A stretch of 64,000 nt of DNA from Acholoe squamosa (lineage: Eukaryota; Annelida; Polychaeta; Phyllodocida; Polynoidae). The position numbers and the translations under genes were made by a program. Of this stretch, positions 34,241 to 46,802 are shown one piece after another (positions within the stretch are counted from its first letter, which is position 1; each line of letters opens with the position of its first letter). The DNA lies in contig OX439044.1 in NCBI GenBank assembly GCA_949317995.1, positions 50,486,166 to 50,550,165 on the forward strand, written 5' to 3'. Under the pieces are notes generated by a model that worked only from the letters and a program-made list of their open reading frames with translations, was not told the DNA's origin and searched no databases.

Positions 34241-36150
34241 GAATGTTGTAAGATAGGGATAATGGAGGAAGGATGATTAGGATCTAGAAAAGGAAGGGGC
34301 GTGGACGAAAAGGAGGGGGCACACCCCCTATTTTTGAGAAAACTTGATGGTCCAAAATATGTAATTAAACTCTTACAACTGATGCTTTATGCTTTAAGCC
34401 AGTGATCCATTAGCCTAAATTCTGTCCTTTGGATAGATTTAGACCAATGGAATAGTCTTTAATATACCACAATTTCCCGGGCACAAATCACGCCACATTC
34501 ACCATGTATGTTACAGGTTTTCCAACAACTCTATAACACACAGAAATACCCCCAATCCCAACTACCTCAAACAAAACTGCAAACTCAGCAGAAATGGTGG
34601 GGTAGGAAAAGTGAAGGGGAGTGATTGCAGGTATCATGTTTACATGGCTATAAGCTCTTACCGGTCTCTGGGAAGTACTCGTTGTTAGCGTTTATGTTGA
34701 CAAGGCAACAAGATAGCCCCTCTGCTGTTGTGTGCCCTCTGTTATAAACACAGTGTGCATATTAGAGAATGGGGAATATAAGGGTATTATTCCTGTGGAT
34801 GTATTGGCACAAGGCATATCATCCAAAAGGCCTATTCGAATAGGATATACTGCAAGGGCATGATATACCAGAAGTGAAGTAAGCATTGTGTGTCTGCCCT
34901 TTTTAATAATTGATTTCTTGCTTCTAATGGGTTGAATGACTAAGGGTGTCTCATATTATGATGGACTAATTGCAGGTGGCACTAGGTGTCATACAATGTT
35001 GTTGCAGAAACAATACATCAAAGTAAAAAGCAAAATTGCTGAAAAGTAAAATATATCATTGTCCTACCAGCCCAATGCATGCCTATTGGAAAAGTGGGAA
35101 TGATCTGACAGGTAAACTGAATCTGTATTAATACATGAATTAGCTGCCAGAGCAAGTAAAGCCTGATTCGAACATATGTCTGTCTCATAGTGGGCAGAAT
35201 AAGTGATGTTTTCTATTAACTGCACGTGCTCATCGTAGAAAACTCAAAATACTGCCTGGCACGCGTGACTCCCAAACCAGCTAAAGTAGGCAAGTTTTCC
35301 ATGGCCACTGAGTTTACGGCGAATTAAGTAGAAATATGCGGCTGAGCAGACCAATAAATGGAGAGGCCAGCAAAAGACAAAAGATGGCAGCACGTGTGAA
35401 GAGGAAACCATCCCTCAATTAATGGCTAGTTAATGAGACAAATTAGGCACTGAGACAAAGCGCTGCTAGCTCCAAGGGCGGCTGGTACATTAGGTGAGGT
35501 GGGGTACAGGAGACCCAACCAGCAGGGCAATCAGGGGCTGATCAGCTGAGTGAAGAAACACCATGTGTCGTTTGATGGGTAAAGGCAGAGGCTTCAGCTA
35601 AGCGAATGACTCCACAGCATACATTCTACCTGTAGTGACAAAGCAGTCACCAATATTAGCCTCCAACTTCAATGAAAGAGTCACAGTGTGTAAGCTTAAT
35701 TAGAATGTATGAAGTCTTAATTAGGGATTGTGGGATGATAAAGGTACTGCCATACTATGCACAACATGACATTGTCCATCTCTATGACATTTCTGCTATG
35801 GACAAACAATTTGACACGTAGGGAATAGATGTAAAGATTGTTTAATAAAGAGCTATGTTAGGGGAGAGGGGTCCAAAGTCGAGTATATCCCATATCTCGG
35901 AGATGTTTCTGAGATATCAGCCAAATACCAGTGTTCAAACCCCATTATAAACCATAGCGCCATTCAGAGTAAGTGGTGTACAAATATAGTGTTAAGTAAA
36001 TAGGGGTGTTGTAGATTTGATGTATAAAAAAGCCGGATGACAAGTACTGGGCCACAGCCAAAGCTCTTCTGTAACACTGCCAACCATTGGTTGAACTCCA
36101 TTGCCAGGCATGCTGGTTACTGGCTCAGATTGGTGGAGGTAAGATGTAAT
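34241..36150. other. Intronic non-coding stretch
   Basis: No gene, tRNA or complete transposon recognised. A short CG-flanked segment near 34295-34335 (GGGGCGTGGACG and CACACCCCCTATTTTTG) resembles decayed hAT-type MITE sequence. Confidence 0.4.
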
Positions 36151-36160
36151 GGCAGCAATG

Positions 36161-36198
36161 ATTGGCTGCCAATAAATGATGACGTCATTAAAGCCAAT
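36161..36198 (+). promoter_or_regulatory. CRE flanked by three CCAAT boxes
   Basis: TGATGACGTCATTA (36177-36190) is a perfect palindromic CRE/ATF site. ATTGG (36161) and CCAAT (36169) lie on its left and CCAAT (36194) on its right. CCAAT/CRE combinations are bound by NF-Y with CREB/ATF in animal promoters and enhancers. A chance palindrome of this quality amid three CCAAT boxes in 38 bp is unlikely, but there is no conservation evidence. Confidence 0.4.
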
Positions 36199-36209
36199 AA
36201 AATGGAGCT

Positions 36210-39200
36210 GATGAAATCTGACCCCCCCCCCCCTCCTTACTCTTTAGACGTTGTAGCTTGGCACAGACCTCAAGACAGGGACCAAATAAGAGTATTTAGT
36301 TACGACAGTATTTGTATCTCTGTGTAATTATGCAAAGCATATTAGTGTCTGTTGTTTGTCTCAGAGAAACCACTTTTCCTGGTTTACCAGCAATACCTGG
36401 TTTTAAGTGTATGAATATCCTGAGAGAAAGTGTCAAAAATATAGGCTGTCCTAGTTGTTTTTTGTACGCTAGCAAGTGACATCTCATTTTTGTATCAAAT
36501 TCAGATCATAGAAATAAGTTGTAGTGCCCAGCACGTATTTGATCCAGTATTTAAATAAATCATTAGGATAATGTTAACTGTATTCCTAGCAAAAGAAAGA
36601 TGTTTTCATAGATTAACTATTTTAGTGTAATGTTATATATCTAATGCTTAGCCTATCATTTATTGCATTTACATATTAAACTATTCTATCCCCTTGGGCA
36701 TTTTTGTTACTCTTAATCGTATCTCAACATTGCCAGTGGCTTGCCTAAGGGTAAAGGAATCTTTGTTTAAATATTTAAGAGGTCCTGAGCCATGTTACCA
36801 TCAGAAGGTTTTCTGGTTGATTGGTTGGGAGACATGTTTTTGTGTTGGATCCTTTGATGTGCCAGTCTAAATTGATCTCCATTCAGCACTGTTCGTGTGA
36901 TCATTAAATAAACAGTCAAAATTACACACTTTGAAATGTTGTTATGCCTTACCTGACGTATTCACAAGGACACGACTCCCAAGCACTAAATGTAGATTAA
37001 TAATACAATGTACGTAGTTCCATCCATACATCTATACCAACTATTCTAAAAATATGACTTCTCCCTCTTCATTTTCCTTTGGAGACTGGTGGTGTTGGGG
37101 GCATCTAGATGGTACACAGCATGCATGTCAGTTTTCTGGGACCTGTTGGGTGTGCCACATTGCCTTTGTGCAGGGATACATTAGCGTGATGGGCTATACG
37201 TTCAGAGATAATACCCTAATTATTGGGCCTGACAGAAGCCATAAATATAAGTATTTTGTATGGGTATAGGCATATATGGAACCTACTGCCCTTCTTTTCA
37301 TTCATTCCAGTGTTGTGTAGATCAGATGGATAAATGCACTTGACTAGTATTATAGTTATAGGGAAATGGTGTTAGTACATGTGCTGTACTCTTTACAGTG
37401 ACTTTATACATGATGTCACAAGATCACCATTGGCTTGAAATAATTAAATTACAAGGAGAGTGACACTTTGTGAGAGATATCAAATAGTACCCATTAGACA
37501 GAATCGGATACACTAGATAGGAATCAATGCTTTGTACACAAAATATAGTATTTATAAGGGAATTGTAATACTCTCAGATAGTGACTGGGCCTCTGGGTGA
37601 AAATGTAATTAATAAGTTCTCACTATGTGGGCGACTGAAGGACCAGGAAATTTTCTCATTTATTATTTAAATTCATAGTAGGTTACAGAGTGCACGGTTC
37701 TGTAATAGTTTCCGCCTGGTTTGAAACCAGTCATACTGAGCATGTTTTGAACTTTAATATGCTATGGGAAACCTGAGAGGCATGTTTCTGAAAAAAAAAG
37801 AGTACGCCGTTTCCCATGGGGCCAAAAATGGGGCCAAAATGTATCTAAGAAGAGATGAAAGGCTGATTACGTCATGGGTGATCACATGTTTCAGGTCATG
37901 TGATGTAGAAGAGGGTGACTCATAATCAACCTCACTTGACCACACATGACCTAAGAAGACCACCTATCGGGTGGGTGTTCTCAGAGAGAATTCTGTGTGA
38001 TGGGGAAATGTATGCAGACATCTGTATGCCGAACACACTTACTGATAAGTAAGGATAAGAATGTGAATTAGTGCTGATTGTGTTAAAGGAGAAATGAAAG
38101 ATGATCATTTTAAAGTGGAATCTTGTAGAAATATTAATGCCAGGTTTGGGGTGGGCATTGAAGGCTTTGAGGAAAAGGTTGTTCTCAAACCAAATGTTTA
38201 AGTGATAAAATAGCCCAATTTTTTAAGTTGGTCTCATATACAATGCTAGGAATTCCATCGTGAACATTTTATTTTCATAACTGTACATCTTCTCTGGCAT
38301 TATTCATAATCTGAGGTGATTGCCATTATGACGTAAAAATAATCGTCGCCTGAAAATTGGTGATGAAGGAAATAAAATGGGAGGGCGAATGGATTCTTTT
38401 GTCTTTAATCATTCATAAAAATCGATATTCATTACATTAAGCCCCACTTATTGTCTGGTACTCTTTATGCATGTGTATTGGCAAGCTAGACCCTGCAGCA
38501 TCACTGTAATCCCACACACGATAAGTGTATTCACGTATTATAGGAAAATGTCATAGATTAGTGCCACAGGGAGCTTAAGTCCATATATAAGATGTAGCCT
38601 GACAAGGAGCATTTCTAATACTCCTAAGTAGACCCCTGGGCCATGATATGTCTCGAAGGATGAATGTTTAGATCGTAGATTTTCCACACAAGGGCTTGTA
38701 TTTGCATGGCCTACACAATAGCTAGAAAAGGCTCCATATGAGGGAAGGTGGGGGGGCAAACATCAGCCAAGATAGATATCTGTTATTGGCCCAGCCCCTG
38801 CTGGGTCATTGGAGGCGGGTTTTCAATATTTTTGATCGATCAAAATGGCCAACTTTAAGTGGGAATTTCTTATACAAAGAAGGGGTCTATAAATAAATGG
38901 AAAGTTGATAAATTTTCTTTAGATCTTTGTCTTTCTGTAGATGGTAACAATTCCTGGAAAAACAATTGTTTACCTATGAAAAAAAAGCAGAAGGAAAAAC
39001 TTGGCATGTTTGACTAAATTTCTGACAAAAACGAGGCTCCATAGGATAGCATTGTGCGATAGATTTTCACGATAGACATAACACATGGGATCCTATGGGA
39101 ATTTTCCAATTAAGACACCTTTTTTCAGTATGTAAGGCTAGAAGACCGTTCATGTAATACGATAGATGCAGGAAAAGTTGGGAAATTTTCGTTTAAGACC

Positions 39201-39420
39201 GTTCATAGACCAACATTGTAAATCGGACCGCCATATGTTTGTTATGGCTATCGCATTTCTGGCAAGGCGAGTGTACGACTCTATGTACATAGTGGTATAC
39301 ACAGAGGACGCAGGCTGTTATGATTTCTATCTCTTAGCCTTTACACTGGCTACTACGTGCGCCCTCTGACATACTATAAATGTATCATATGTACTCGGTC
39401 TTTACACTCTCCCGCTCAGC
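36210..39420. other. Intronic non-coding stretch
   Basis: No exon, RNA gene or repeat that I can name. The longest frames are below about 75 codons. Confidence 0.45.
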
Positions 39421-39434
39421 AGAACATCCTCGTG

Positions 39435-39680
39435 CGAGTTCGCACATGCGCACAGAGTGGTGCGTCGTAAGGTTTAATTTTCATATAAATGTAAATACAG
39501 GCTATGTATTCGATTCAATTCGATTGATATTGTCTAACATGCATGGATTATATTCAGAAAGCCATTAATTTCAAGTTAAATCGATATAATCTATCATTTC
39601 TCCGTCGAAAATGCGACTTCCGGCAAGGAGGGGTCGCGCATGTGCACGGAACATCAAAATCCAAAATGGCGGACAGCGAG
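39435..39680 (+). promoter_or_regulatory. Promoter-like cluster (two NRF1-like, ETS, YY1) with short ORF
   Basis: CGCACATGCGCAC (39441) and CGCGCATGTGCAC (39635) resemble NRF1 sites. ACTTCCGG (39616) is an ETS site, and CCAAAATGGCGGAC (39661) matches YY1. YY1 motifs commonly overlap translation starts, and here the motif ATG (39666) opens a 46-codon frame. The 11-mer CGCGCATGTGC and the 10-mer ACTTCCGGCA both recur in the cluster at 29.8 kb. This looks like a housekeeping-type TATA-less promoter inside the intron. Confidence 0.45.
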
Positions 39681-39806
39681 ACAATCGCCTTACTGTGCTA
39701 TCGAAACTGCTTGATTATAACAAAATGGAGAATTACACTGTGTCATGCTTTTTTATGGTTAATATGGATCCTTATTCAAGACCTGCTGGTATTGTGCAAT
39801 GCTTAA
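39666..39806 (+). CDS. Small ORF downstream of the intronic promoter-like cluster (speculative)
   Basis: The frame runs 46 codons from the ATG inside the YY1-type motif (MADSETIALLCYRN... ending LLVLCNA). The second half is hydrophobic (about residues 23-44), compatible with one membrane segment. I recognise no family. An overlapping frame from ATG 39611 (90 codons) is an equal contender. Neither has visible codon-bias or homology support. It could be the first exon of a nested gene; a weak phase-0 donor, CTG|GTATTG, lies near 39784-39792. Confidence 0.2.
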   Translation: MADSETIALLCYRNCLIITKWRITLCHAFLWLIWILIQDLLVLCNA

Positions 39807-39884
39807 CTCGCCAGGAGAGGAGTTATTCACCAATGAAACATGTGAGCGATAATGGGTGTATTCTCCATGGCCTTAAGCATTGAG

Positions 39885-40990
39885 TCTTCGACACACTGTC
39901 ATGATAGTACCAGTCACGGTAGGTCTTGGACGCTCCAACTAGCCCTGTCAGAATTTTTTTTATCTTTTCTTCCTATACATTGTACTTCAATTGTGCCAAA
40001 ACCTGGGCCATATGTGATGTATATCACACGTTCAATTTTTCGGAAATGGGATTCATGAGCTCCTTCCAGGGGAACATGACTCTTGTTTTGAAATATCAAT
40101 AAATGTAATGATAAGGATCTGCCATGCCCTTGGTCCCCATTATTTCCCCTAGAAGATAAATAGGATATAACCAGACACTTTCTCATACATGGCAGAAGAT
40201 AACATAAACTAAAAACAATTGGATAATGTGAATGATGATTTGGCAGGGCTCTCAATGTATTTTCACTTGTATACACTCTGGCCTATTAGATTATCCCCGG
40301 CATTACGCATCAAGCCGTCACCATTCACAACACACCCTGAAGTCTCACCACAGCGCATTGCTTTAGTTTACAGTTAACTCATCTTAACCCAAACCCACTT
40401 AGTCCTATACTCACTACCAGCCAAAAGGCTTAACCCATAACCACACCACTACCCTAGTAGCTTGCCAAGCTATGGTGTGCCAACGACTGTGCAGACCTTT
40501 CTTTCTTTTTTTTTCTACATCCAGATAATGATTCAGACAATTCCATTGGTGACTGGGGGAAATCGATACTCCCTTTAGCTACCTGTAAAGGGAGGGAGAC
40601 CAAGGGAAAGCTGCTTAAGATATTAATGTCTCTGCTGCCTACCTCGTTGAGCTAAGAGGGAAGGGAGCAAGGGGGTATCCTGTGCACTAGATAATCATTC
40701 ACTACAGTATAGTATAAAGGAAGACAGAGACATCGTTTACGTTTGTAGAAAAAGACAAGCTGAAAGAAGCACTTCTGCACCTAGTTGAATATCATGTCTA
40801 TGTGCTGCTGAGGCGGACAAGTATTTGCTGATCACGAATGAAAATAAGGATCTTGCACCCATCATGAACTGCAAGTGAGCTTGAAGAGAAGTAGACCCAT
40901 CGGTAATGAGCAACTGTCTTGATTGGTGCTACACTGAACTAACAGTATAAGGTTATACTCATACCTGAGTGTGTGCTACGTAGTACTAAC
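39885..40990. other. Intronic non-coding stretch
   Basis: Nothing recognisable. The minus-strand frame at 39914-40276 has no identifiable domain. Confidence 0.4.
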
Positions 40991-40995
40991 CATAT

Positions 40996-42138
40996 ACAGC
41001 TGGTATAGGGAGCACCTCAGTTGGTGCTTACAACATACAGCTGGTATAGGGAGATGAACAGACCTCAGTTGGTGCTTACAGTATACAGCTGGTATAGGGA
41101 GATGAACAGACCTCAGTTGGTGCTTACGCTATACAGCTGGTATAGGGAGATGAACAGACCTCAGTTGGTGCTTACGGTATACAGCTGGTATAGGGAGATG
41201 AACAGACCTCAGTTGGTGCTTACGGTATACAGCTGGTATAGGGAGATGAACAGACCTCAGTTGGTGCTTACGCTATACAGCTGGTATAGGGAGATGAACA
41301 GACCTCAGTTGGTGCTTACGCTATACAGCTGGTATAGGGAGATGAACAGACCTCAGTTGGTGCTTACGGTATACCGCTGGTATAGGGAGATGAGCAGACC
41401 TCAGTTGGTGCTTACGGTACACTGCTGGTATAGGGAGATGAACAGACCTCAGTTGGTGCTTACAGTATACAGCTGGTATAGGGAGATGAGCAGACCTCAG
41501 TTGGTGCTTACGGTACACTGCTGGTATAGGGAGATGAGCAGACCTCAGTTGGTGCTTACGGTATACAGCTGGTATAGGGAGATGAGCAGACCTCAGTTGG
41601 TGCTTACAGTATACAGCTGGTATAGGGAGATGAACAGACCTCAGTTGGTGCTTACGGTACACTGCTGGTATAGGGAGACGAGCAGACCTCAGTTGGTGCT
41701 TACGGTATACAGCTGGTATAGGGAGACGAGCAGACCTCAGTTGGTGCTTACAGTATAGAGCTGGTATAGGGAGATGAGCAGACCTCAGTTGGTGCTTACG
41801 GTACACTGCTGGTATAGGGAGACGAGCAGACCTCAGTTGGTGCTTACAGTATACAGCTGGTATAGGGAGATGAACAGACCTCAGTTGGTGCTTACGGTAT
41901 ACAGCTGGTATAGGGAGATGAACAGACCTCAGTTGGTGCTTACGGTACACCGCTGGTATAGGGAGATGAGCAGACCTCAGTTGGTGCTTACCATATACCG
42001 CTGGTATAGGGAGATGAGCAGACCTCAGTTGGTGCTTACCATATACCGCTGGTATAGGGAGATGAGCAGACCTCAGTTGGTGCTTACCATATACCGCTGG
42101 TATAGGGAGATGAGCAGACCTTAGTTGGTGCTTACAGT
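40996..42138 (+). repeat. 48-bp minisatellite, 24 copies, open on both strands
   Basis: The unit is ACAGCTGGTATAGGGAGATG, then ARCAGACCTCAGTTGGTGCT, then TACNNTAT. GGTGCTTAC recurs every 48 bp from 41071 to 42127. The first unit, at 40996, is about 9 bp short. Because 48 is divisible by 3, a stop-free frame persists: the + strand encodes a 16-residue repeat such as YSWYREMNRPQLVLTV, and the minus strand encodes KHQLRSAHLPIPAVYR. Variant positions (AACAG/GAGCAG, ACAGC/ACTGC/ACCGC) are patchy, and the last few units are nearly identical, a sign of recent local expansion. I do not regard either frame as a gene. Confidence 0.95.
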
Positions 42139-42139
42139 G

Positions 42140-43790
42140 TTGTAGGTAGGATGGGCACAGCCATGTCATGTAGCAGGCTGACGGTAGCCGATCAGGGAGT
42201 TGTAGCCCGCAGATTGGTTTTAAAAACGGCCCAGCTCTATTGGGTTACGCAGCAAGACGTGGCATAATCGGTGTTGGCGTGGGGAATGCTAAACCACCTT
42301 GATCATGGGCCAGTCATAGAGAGCCTGGAGGTGTTTCATCCAAGGCTATAGCATTCCCTATTCTCTGATAATACCATGGTTACATGTCCACTGGCCCTAG
42401 GCCTATGTCTAATATGAAAAGATTCAAGGACGCTAGTCTTGCATTATAATAGGAAACTAAATCTGTAATTCTGTTTATATCGAGCCTTGTAGAACTGATC
42501 AAAGAATAAACCTTTGTTGTACAGATATACAGACATATTTGAAATAAATACAATTGAAACGGATCATTTTTCTGAGAAAAAGAAATTCGGAGCAGGAGTG
42601 CAATGTAATATGTAGGGTGTTGGCATCGTTAGCAATTTAAGATCAATAAAGTTTACGTAGGATGACCATTAACCCAGCCAATGAATAACACAGTACTGGA
42701 GGCAGATCCCTGATAGAAAAGACATGGCAGGGATATTTGCCATTCTTCCTGGTTACTGGAGGTGCAGCTGCTGGTTAATAGCTGCACTTTATCTTGGTTT
42801 TGCATGGTGCTTATCTATTAGTATTAAGAATTCATAAGTGTCACGTTTCTATTCAGCATCTTATCCCTTTGACTTACATCATAGTATGAACAGCCATTAA
42901 GGCGACAGTGGTGTGTTGTGGCATCGCCTGTTTGCTTCTCAAATGGAAAATGGAATTCAACTGCCTTGTGTACAAAATATTGCAAGTGGCAGCCCGCCCA
43001 CTATAAAATGGAGTTAGGCATGATCTTAATTACTGGAATGGAACTAATTATAGCGATCGCTCTCCCTGATTGTTGGAACAGCTCGTCTCGCCGGATCTCT
43101 GTAATTACTGAGTATTATACTTTCGAGCAGGTTCCCAGTTTAGAAAAAAGGGGTCAAAGCTGAAATGGTAGCAGTAATATGTTGGAAATGATGGTTTTTT
43201 TTTTTGGTTTTTTTTTCATGTCCACGGAAGATAATTCATTTAACATTTAGATTTGAGATAATAGAATCGGGAAAAAGGGATGTTAGTTTTCGATGGTAAA
43301 TGTCAAGATGAATCTAGGAAAGTGGTAAAAAAATCACCAGAGCCACAAATTTCCTGTTTTGTTGGCGCTTTCATTATTCCTACAAGTGAAAAAAATGTGT
43401 CCTCGTAGTAGCTTGTCCAGTTTTTCATGCATTACATTTCCAATAGTCACCTGCTGATTGTCCAGGCATGTATGCAAATTTATTAGACTTAACTTAGAGT
43501 GGTGACTGGTGTCTCCATTGTTAACTTGGAAAGAGTTATAGGCACCACCATTGATTAAGACGCTTTTGGGAGTCGCCAAAAAGAGGCAGATTTGACCAAA
43601 CTATGTGGAAATAAAGCATCAAGGAACTGTTATTTTACAAAAATATGTTCACATATAGGTAGAGTAACATGTTGAGATCATGAATATGTTGAATGGTCAT
43701 TGAATAAATCTGTGATGTTTCCACGATTCATGAATTACTAAATGTTGTATAGAAAGAGCAGAAAGGCGACCCTTTGGCTCTCCAATGCTA
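42140..43790. other. Intronic non-coding stretch
   Basis: No exon recognised. Three AATTA homeodomain-type cores (TTAATTAC, CTAATTA, GTAATTAC) fall within about 90 bp at 43026-43110, and a T run lies at 43195-43215. Confidence 0.4.
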
Positions 43791-43792
43791 AA

Positions 43793-44140
43793 CAGGGGCG
43801 AAGGAAAAGGGGGGCCAGGGGGGCCTGGGCCCCCCAATCATGAAGGAGGTGGGGGCTGAGTATGTCTGCCCCCCCCCCCAATATTTACCAAGAACTCATA
43901 AACACAATGAAAAAGAAACTAAAAATTTACATCTCAAATTAGATTATTATGGTGATATCATAGGGAAAATGGGGGTCTGAGCCTAAAGTCAGATCTACAA
44001 TTTACCAAAAATTACTTTAATATATTAATTCTTTATACACATATTCTATATAGACGCCATTATGCATCATCCGACAATTCAAGGTGGTCGCGATGGTGCC
44101 CTCGCCGCCCCCCCCCCCCCCCCCAATGAAGATTTGCTTC
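43793..44140 (+). mobile_element. Possible hAT-like repeat with CAGGGGCG end
   Basis: CAGGGGCGAAGGAAAAGGGG at 43793 resembles hAT-type termini. It is followed by GGGGGGCC/GGCCCCCC blocks and C runs (43870-43878, 44109-44124). No matching right terminus is visible, so the limits are uncertain. Confidence 0.3.
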
Positions 44141-44149
44141 CTAGGCCTC

Positions 44150-44430
44150 TGCTAAGGAATACACATTCCATTGGGAAACCTTTCCCCCCACACTTTTGTG
44201 GTGTGTTAACCAGCTGCAGTGCTGATGCCAGACCATTGAAATGGACACCCAAGCTGGCACCACCCTTCTCAGTACCAGTAGCTTAATACTGTAGACATTG
44301 AATGTTCAATGGTAATATCTGGTGCTACACATTACAAAAAGGCCACATATTTCAAAAGATTATTTCCTCTTTTGTTGTTAACCATCAGAGGAGAAAACCT
44401 CTTTCCTCTAGTTTCTCTATGGTGGTAAGA
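44150..44430 (+). repeat. Dispersed repeat copy 2
   Basis: It shares ordered blocks with 25334-25550: ATACACATTCCATTgGGAAACC, GTGTTAAC, CAGTGCTGATG and, further right, CCTCTAGTTTC followed by GGTGGTAAG. Unknown element type; no coding potential. Confidence 0.55.
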
Positions 44431-46248
44431 ATGCCATAGGCCATAAATTCTTTCCTGATATGGTCCCGTGCCGATGACATCATATACATTCATATGAAAC
44501 AGTCGACAATACAGGCAATCCGATTCCATTGAAATGTGCTCAGGCTCTCTGAAAACATGTAATATCAGTAATAAGAATGTATAGCCTCAAAGCTGCAGTT
44601 CTTCTCGTGAACATGTCTCCAGCAGCCATGATAAGAACAAAGGTATTGACCTCGTCTGTGCATGGAGCATTCCCCCACAAGGTCTACCAGGGGAGCTGAC
44701 CAGGTGTTTCTATGATAAGGTCTTTGATGAAATCATTAGAGTATCCTTGCTGCTGAAGGGTATTGGGAATGAAACTGATACGACCACAGGGCTCTTATCA
44801 GGGACTATAAAGGGCAACAGACAGATAACCAAGAGTTCTATTGACGAAGGTAACATGAAACAATGGATATGCCATAAAATGCAGAGACGTTGATATCTGC
44901 TGGTTTCTCTTCACAATGCATTTTACAGCTTGGAATCTCTTATTACCGGTAGTTACTATAAAGCACCTTCTTCCTTAAGGAGCCTCAGGCACGTTACATA
45001 CGTCTTTGGACTCTTCGGTAGATTACACTTTATAAATAAAGGCCCAGCCTACTGCCAGGTGTACCTAATCGTCATTCTACTGCTGTAGTCCCATTAGGAC
45101 ATGGTCTTTAGGGGTGAGCACAGAAGACAGACGTAGTACTGATCTATTGCCCCTTGTGATGTTAGCTTTAATGCCGCATTACTGTGGGATTATCCTGGAG
45201 GGAAGGGAGGGCGGATTTAGCAAAGGGATTATGCAGGTTGTGCCTGAGTAATACTCCTACAAGAACAAAGGGTTCTCCTGCCTGCCTCCGGCTATTTAAC
45301 TTTGATCTACCCAGGGTGTTCAGAGGATACAGTACTTAAATTCCCCTAGGCAATAGTGATTGTAAAATACCATAAGAGAAAAGCACTGAAAAGGTTGTTG
45401 TGGTATACAGACGTTACAGAGGAATGAATGGAAATGAGATAATACCCACAAGTCTGTCCCCTTCATTTATGATCTTATCTGGGTAAAGCTCCGAGTTTGT
45501 ATGTAAAAATAAATGTCATATAAATTTATGCCATGTATGCCTAATAAGAATTACATCATTGTAATCACTAGAACTCTATTATTTTAACATGATTTATGTA
45601 GACATTACAGTGAAGCATCACACAAAGGGTGCAGTCGAGGCCTGCTCAACTTGTGTCTTGTCCAAGCGCTAGGAAATGAGTATCATACTGGTTAGCCAAT
45701 TTGACTTTAGTGGAAGAAGCCTGTGTTCATTATAGACAGAACTGAACGACCGTGGTGTACATTGTCGTCGATCCACCCTGGAGGGAGGAGGGTTATCTGG
45801 GAGTTCAGTTCTGTATTTATTTCATGTTGTATTGATATAAAAATTCTTAAATTCAATCAATTTAGAAAGTCACATGGCCAGAAGTGGGGATCGAGACATA
45901 TTATTTAACTGGGGGTGTGGTGATCGGTTGTTTAACATTATCTCTGTGGGCTGTCGTTATTCACATGAAATTAAAAAAAAAATGTCCCAGCTGCACCTTT
46001 CACCTGTAGATAAGTGAGACTGTAGCAGTACATAACCTTAGTCAGTGTTATCTGAGTGGAGTGTTTAAGTGGCGTCTGCCTTAACCACGAGGTGTCTGGT
46101 TATGAAGCTCACCCATGCATGGTGTGTTGGACCCGTACCTTATCACCAGCCATATTCCCACCTGGTTCAGTACACTAGATATGTCTTATCCCCATCCTGT
46201 CTGCCATGGTGCCTACCGGTGCACAGTGGTTAGTAGGTGGTCAGCGAT
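44431..46248. other. Intronic non-coding stretch
   Basis: No exon, RNA gene or repeat recognised. Confidence 0.4.
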
Positions 46249-46401
46249 CAGGGGCGTGGGAAGCAGTTTCAGAGTGGGTGGGACCAGGGGGGTTTTCTGC
46301 AATTTTTGACCTCCCTTTGCTTGACCTTTTAGTTTGGACCTTTTGAGGGGTTGGCCAAAAGTGGGGGGGGGGGGCATGTCCCCCTGCTTTCCACGCCCAT
46401 G
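46249..46401. mobile_element. hAT-like MITE with CAGGGGCG ends and GCGAT duplication
   Basis: The left end CAGGGGCGTGGGAAGCAG is mirrored at the right, where the reverse complement reads CATGGGCGTGGAAAGCAG. GCGAT lies directly outside both ends (46244-46248 and 46402-46406). Only 5 bp of duplication are certain; hAT elements usually make 8. The 153-bp interior is G-rich with a G run at 46363-46374. Confidence 0.7.
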
Positions 46402-46802
46402 GCGATTAGAGACCACTTGGCTTGTGTTCTACTGCTTCTGAGTGAGTAGCTCCCCCTGATGCAGCCAGCTGGCACTGGGTCAACAAGGAGCAGCTCCAGG
46501 AAGAAGCAACTGTCACTATGAGCAGCTCACCAATATCCTCAAGCTGTAGAGGGTGCCATGTGTGAAGGGCATTGCATCTAGGGTATATGCAGACTGATTC
46601 TCTGTGATAATGAAATGGACTGATCACCGGTCGCATTGTTGTCTAGATATAATAGACCTGACTCAAGGAAGGTCAGCTGTAAATTGTGGTTGTTGAAAGA
46701 AAACACTGCCATGCAATGGCAATGTCTGAATCTCCTAAAAGCCCCTTTCCTAATAGTAAACTTCTACCAGATATGGTCTAGGCAAGTCTACCTAGAAAGT
46801 GA

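Noticed and set aside
41021..42169. Long repeat-protein frames on both strands
   Set aside because: They result from a 48-bp tandem unit divisible by three. Variation between units does not look synonymous. Kept only as a finding.
43026..43110. Homeodomain site cluster (three AATTA cores)
   Set aside because: AATTA words are common in AT-rich introns; no supporting context.
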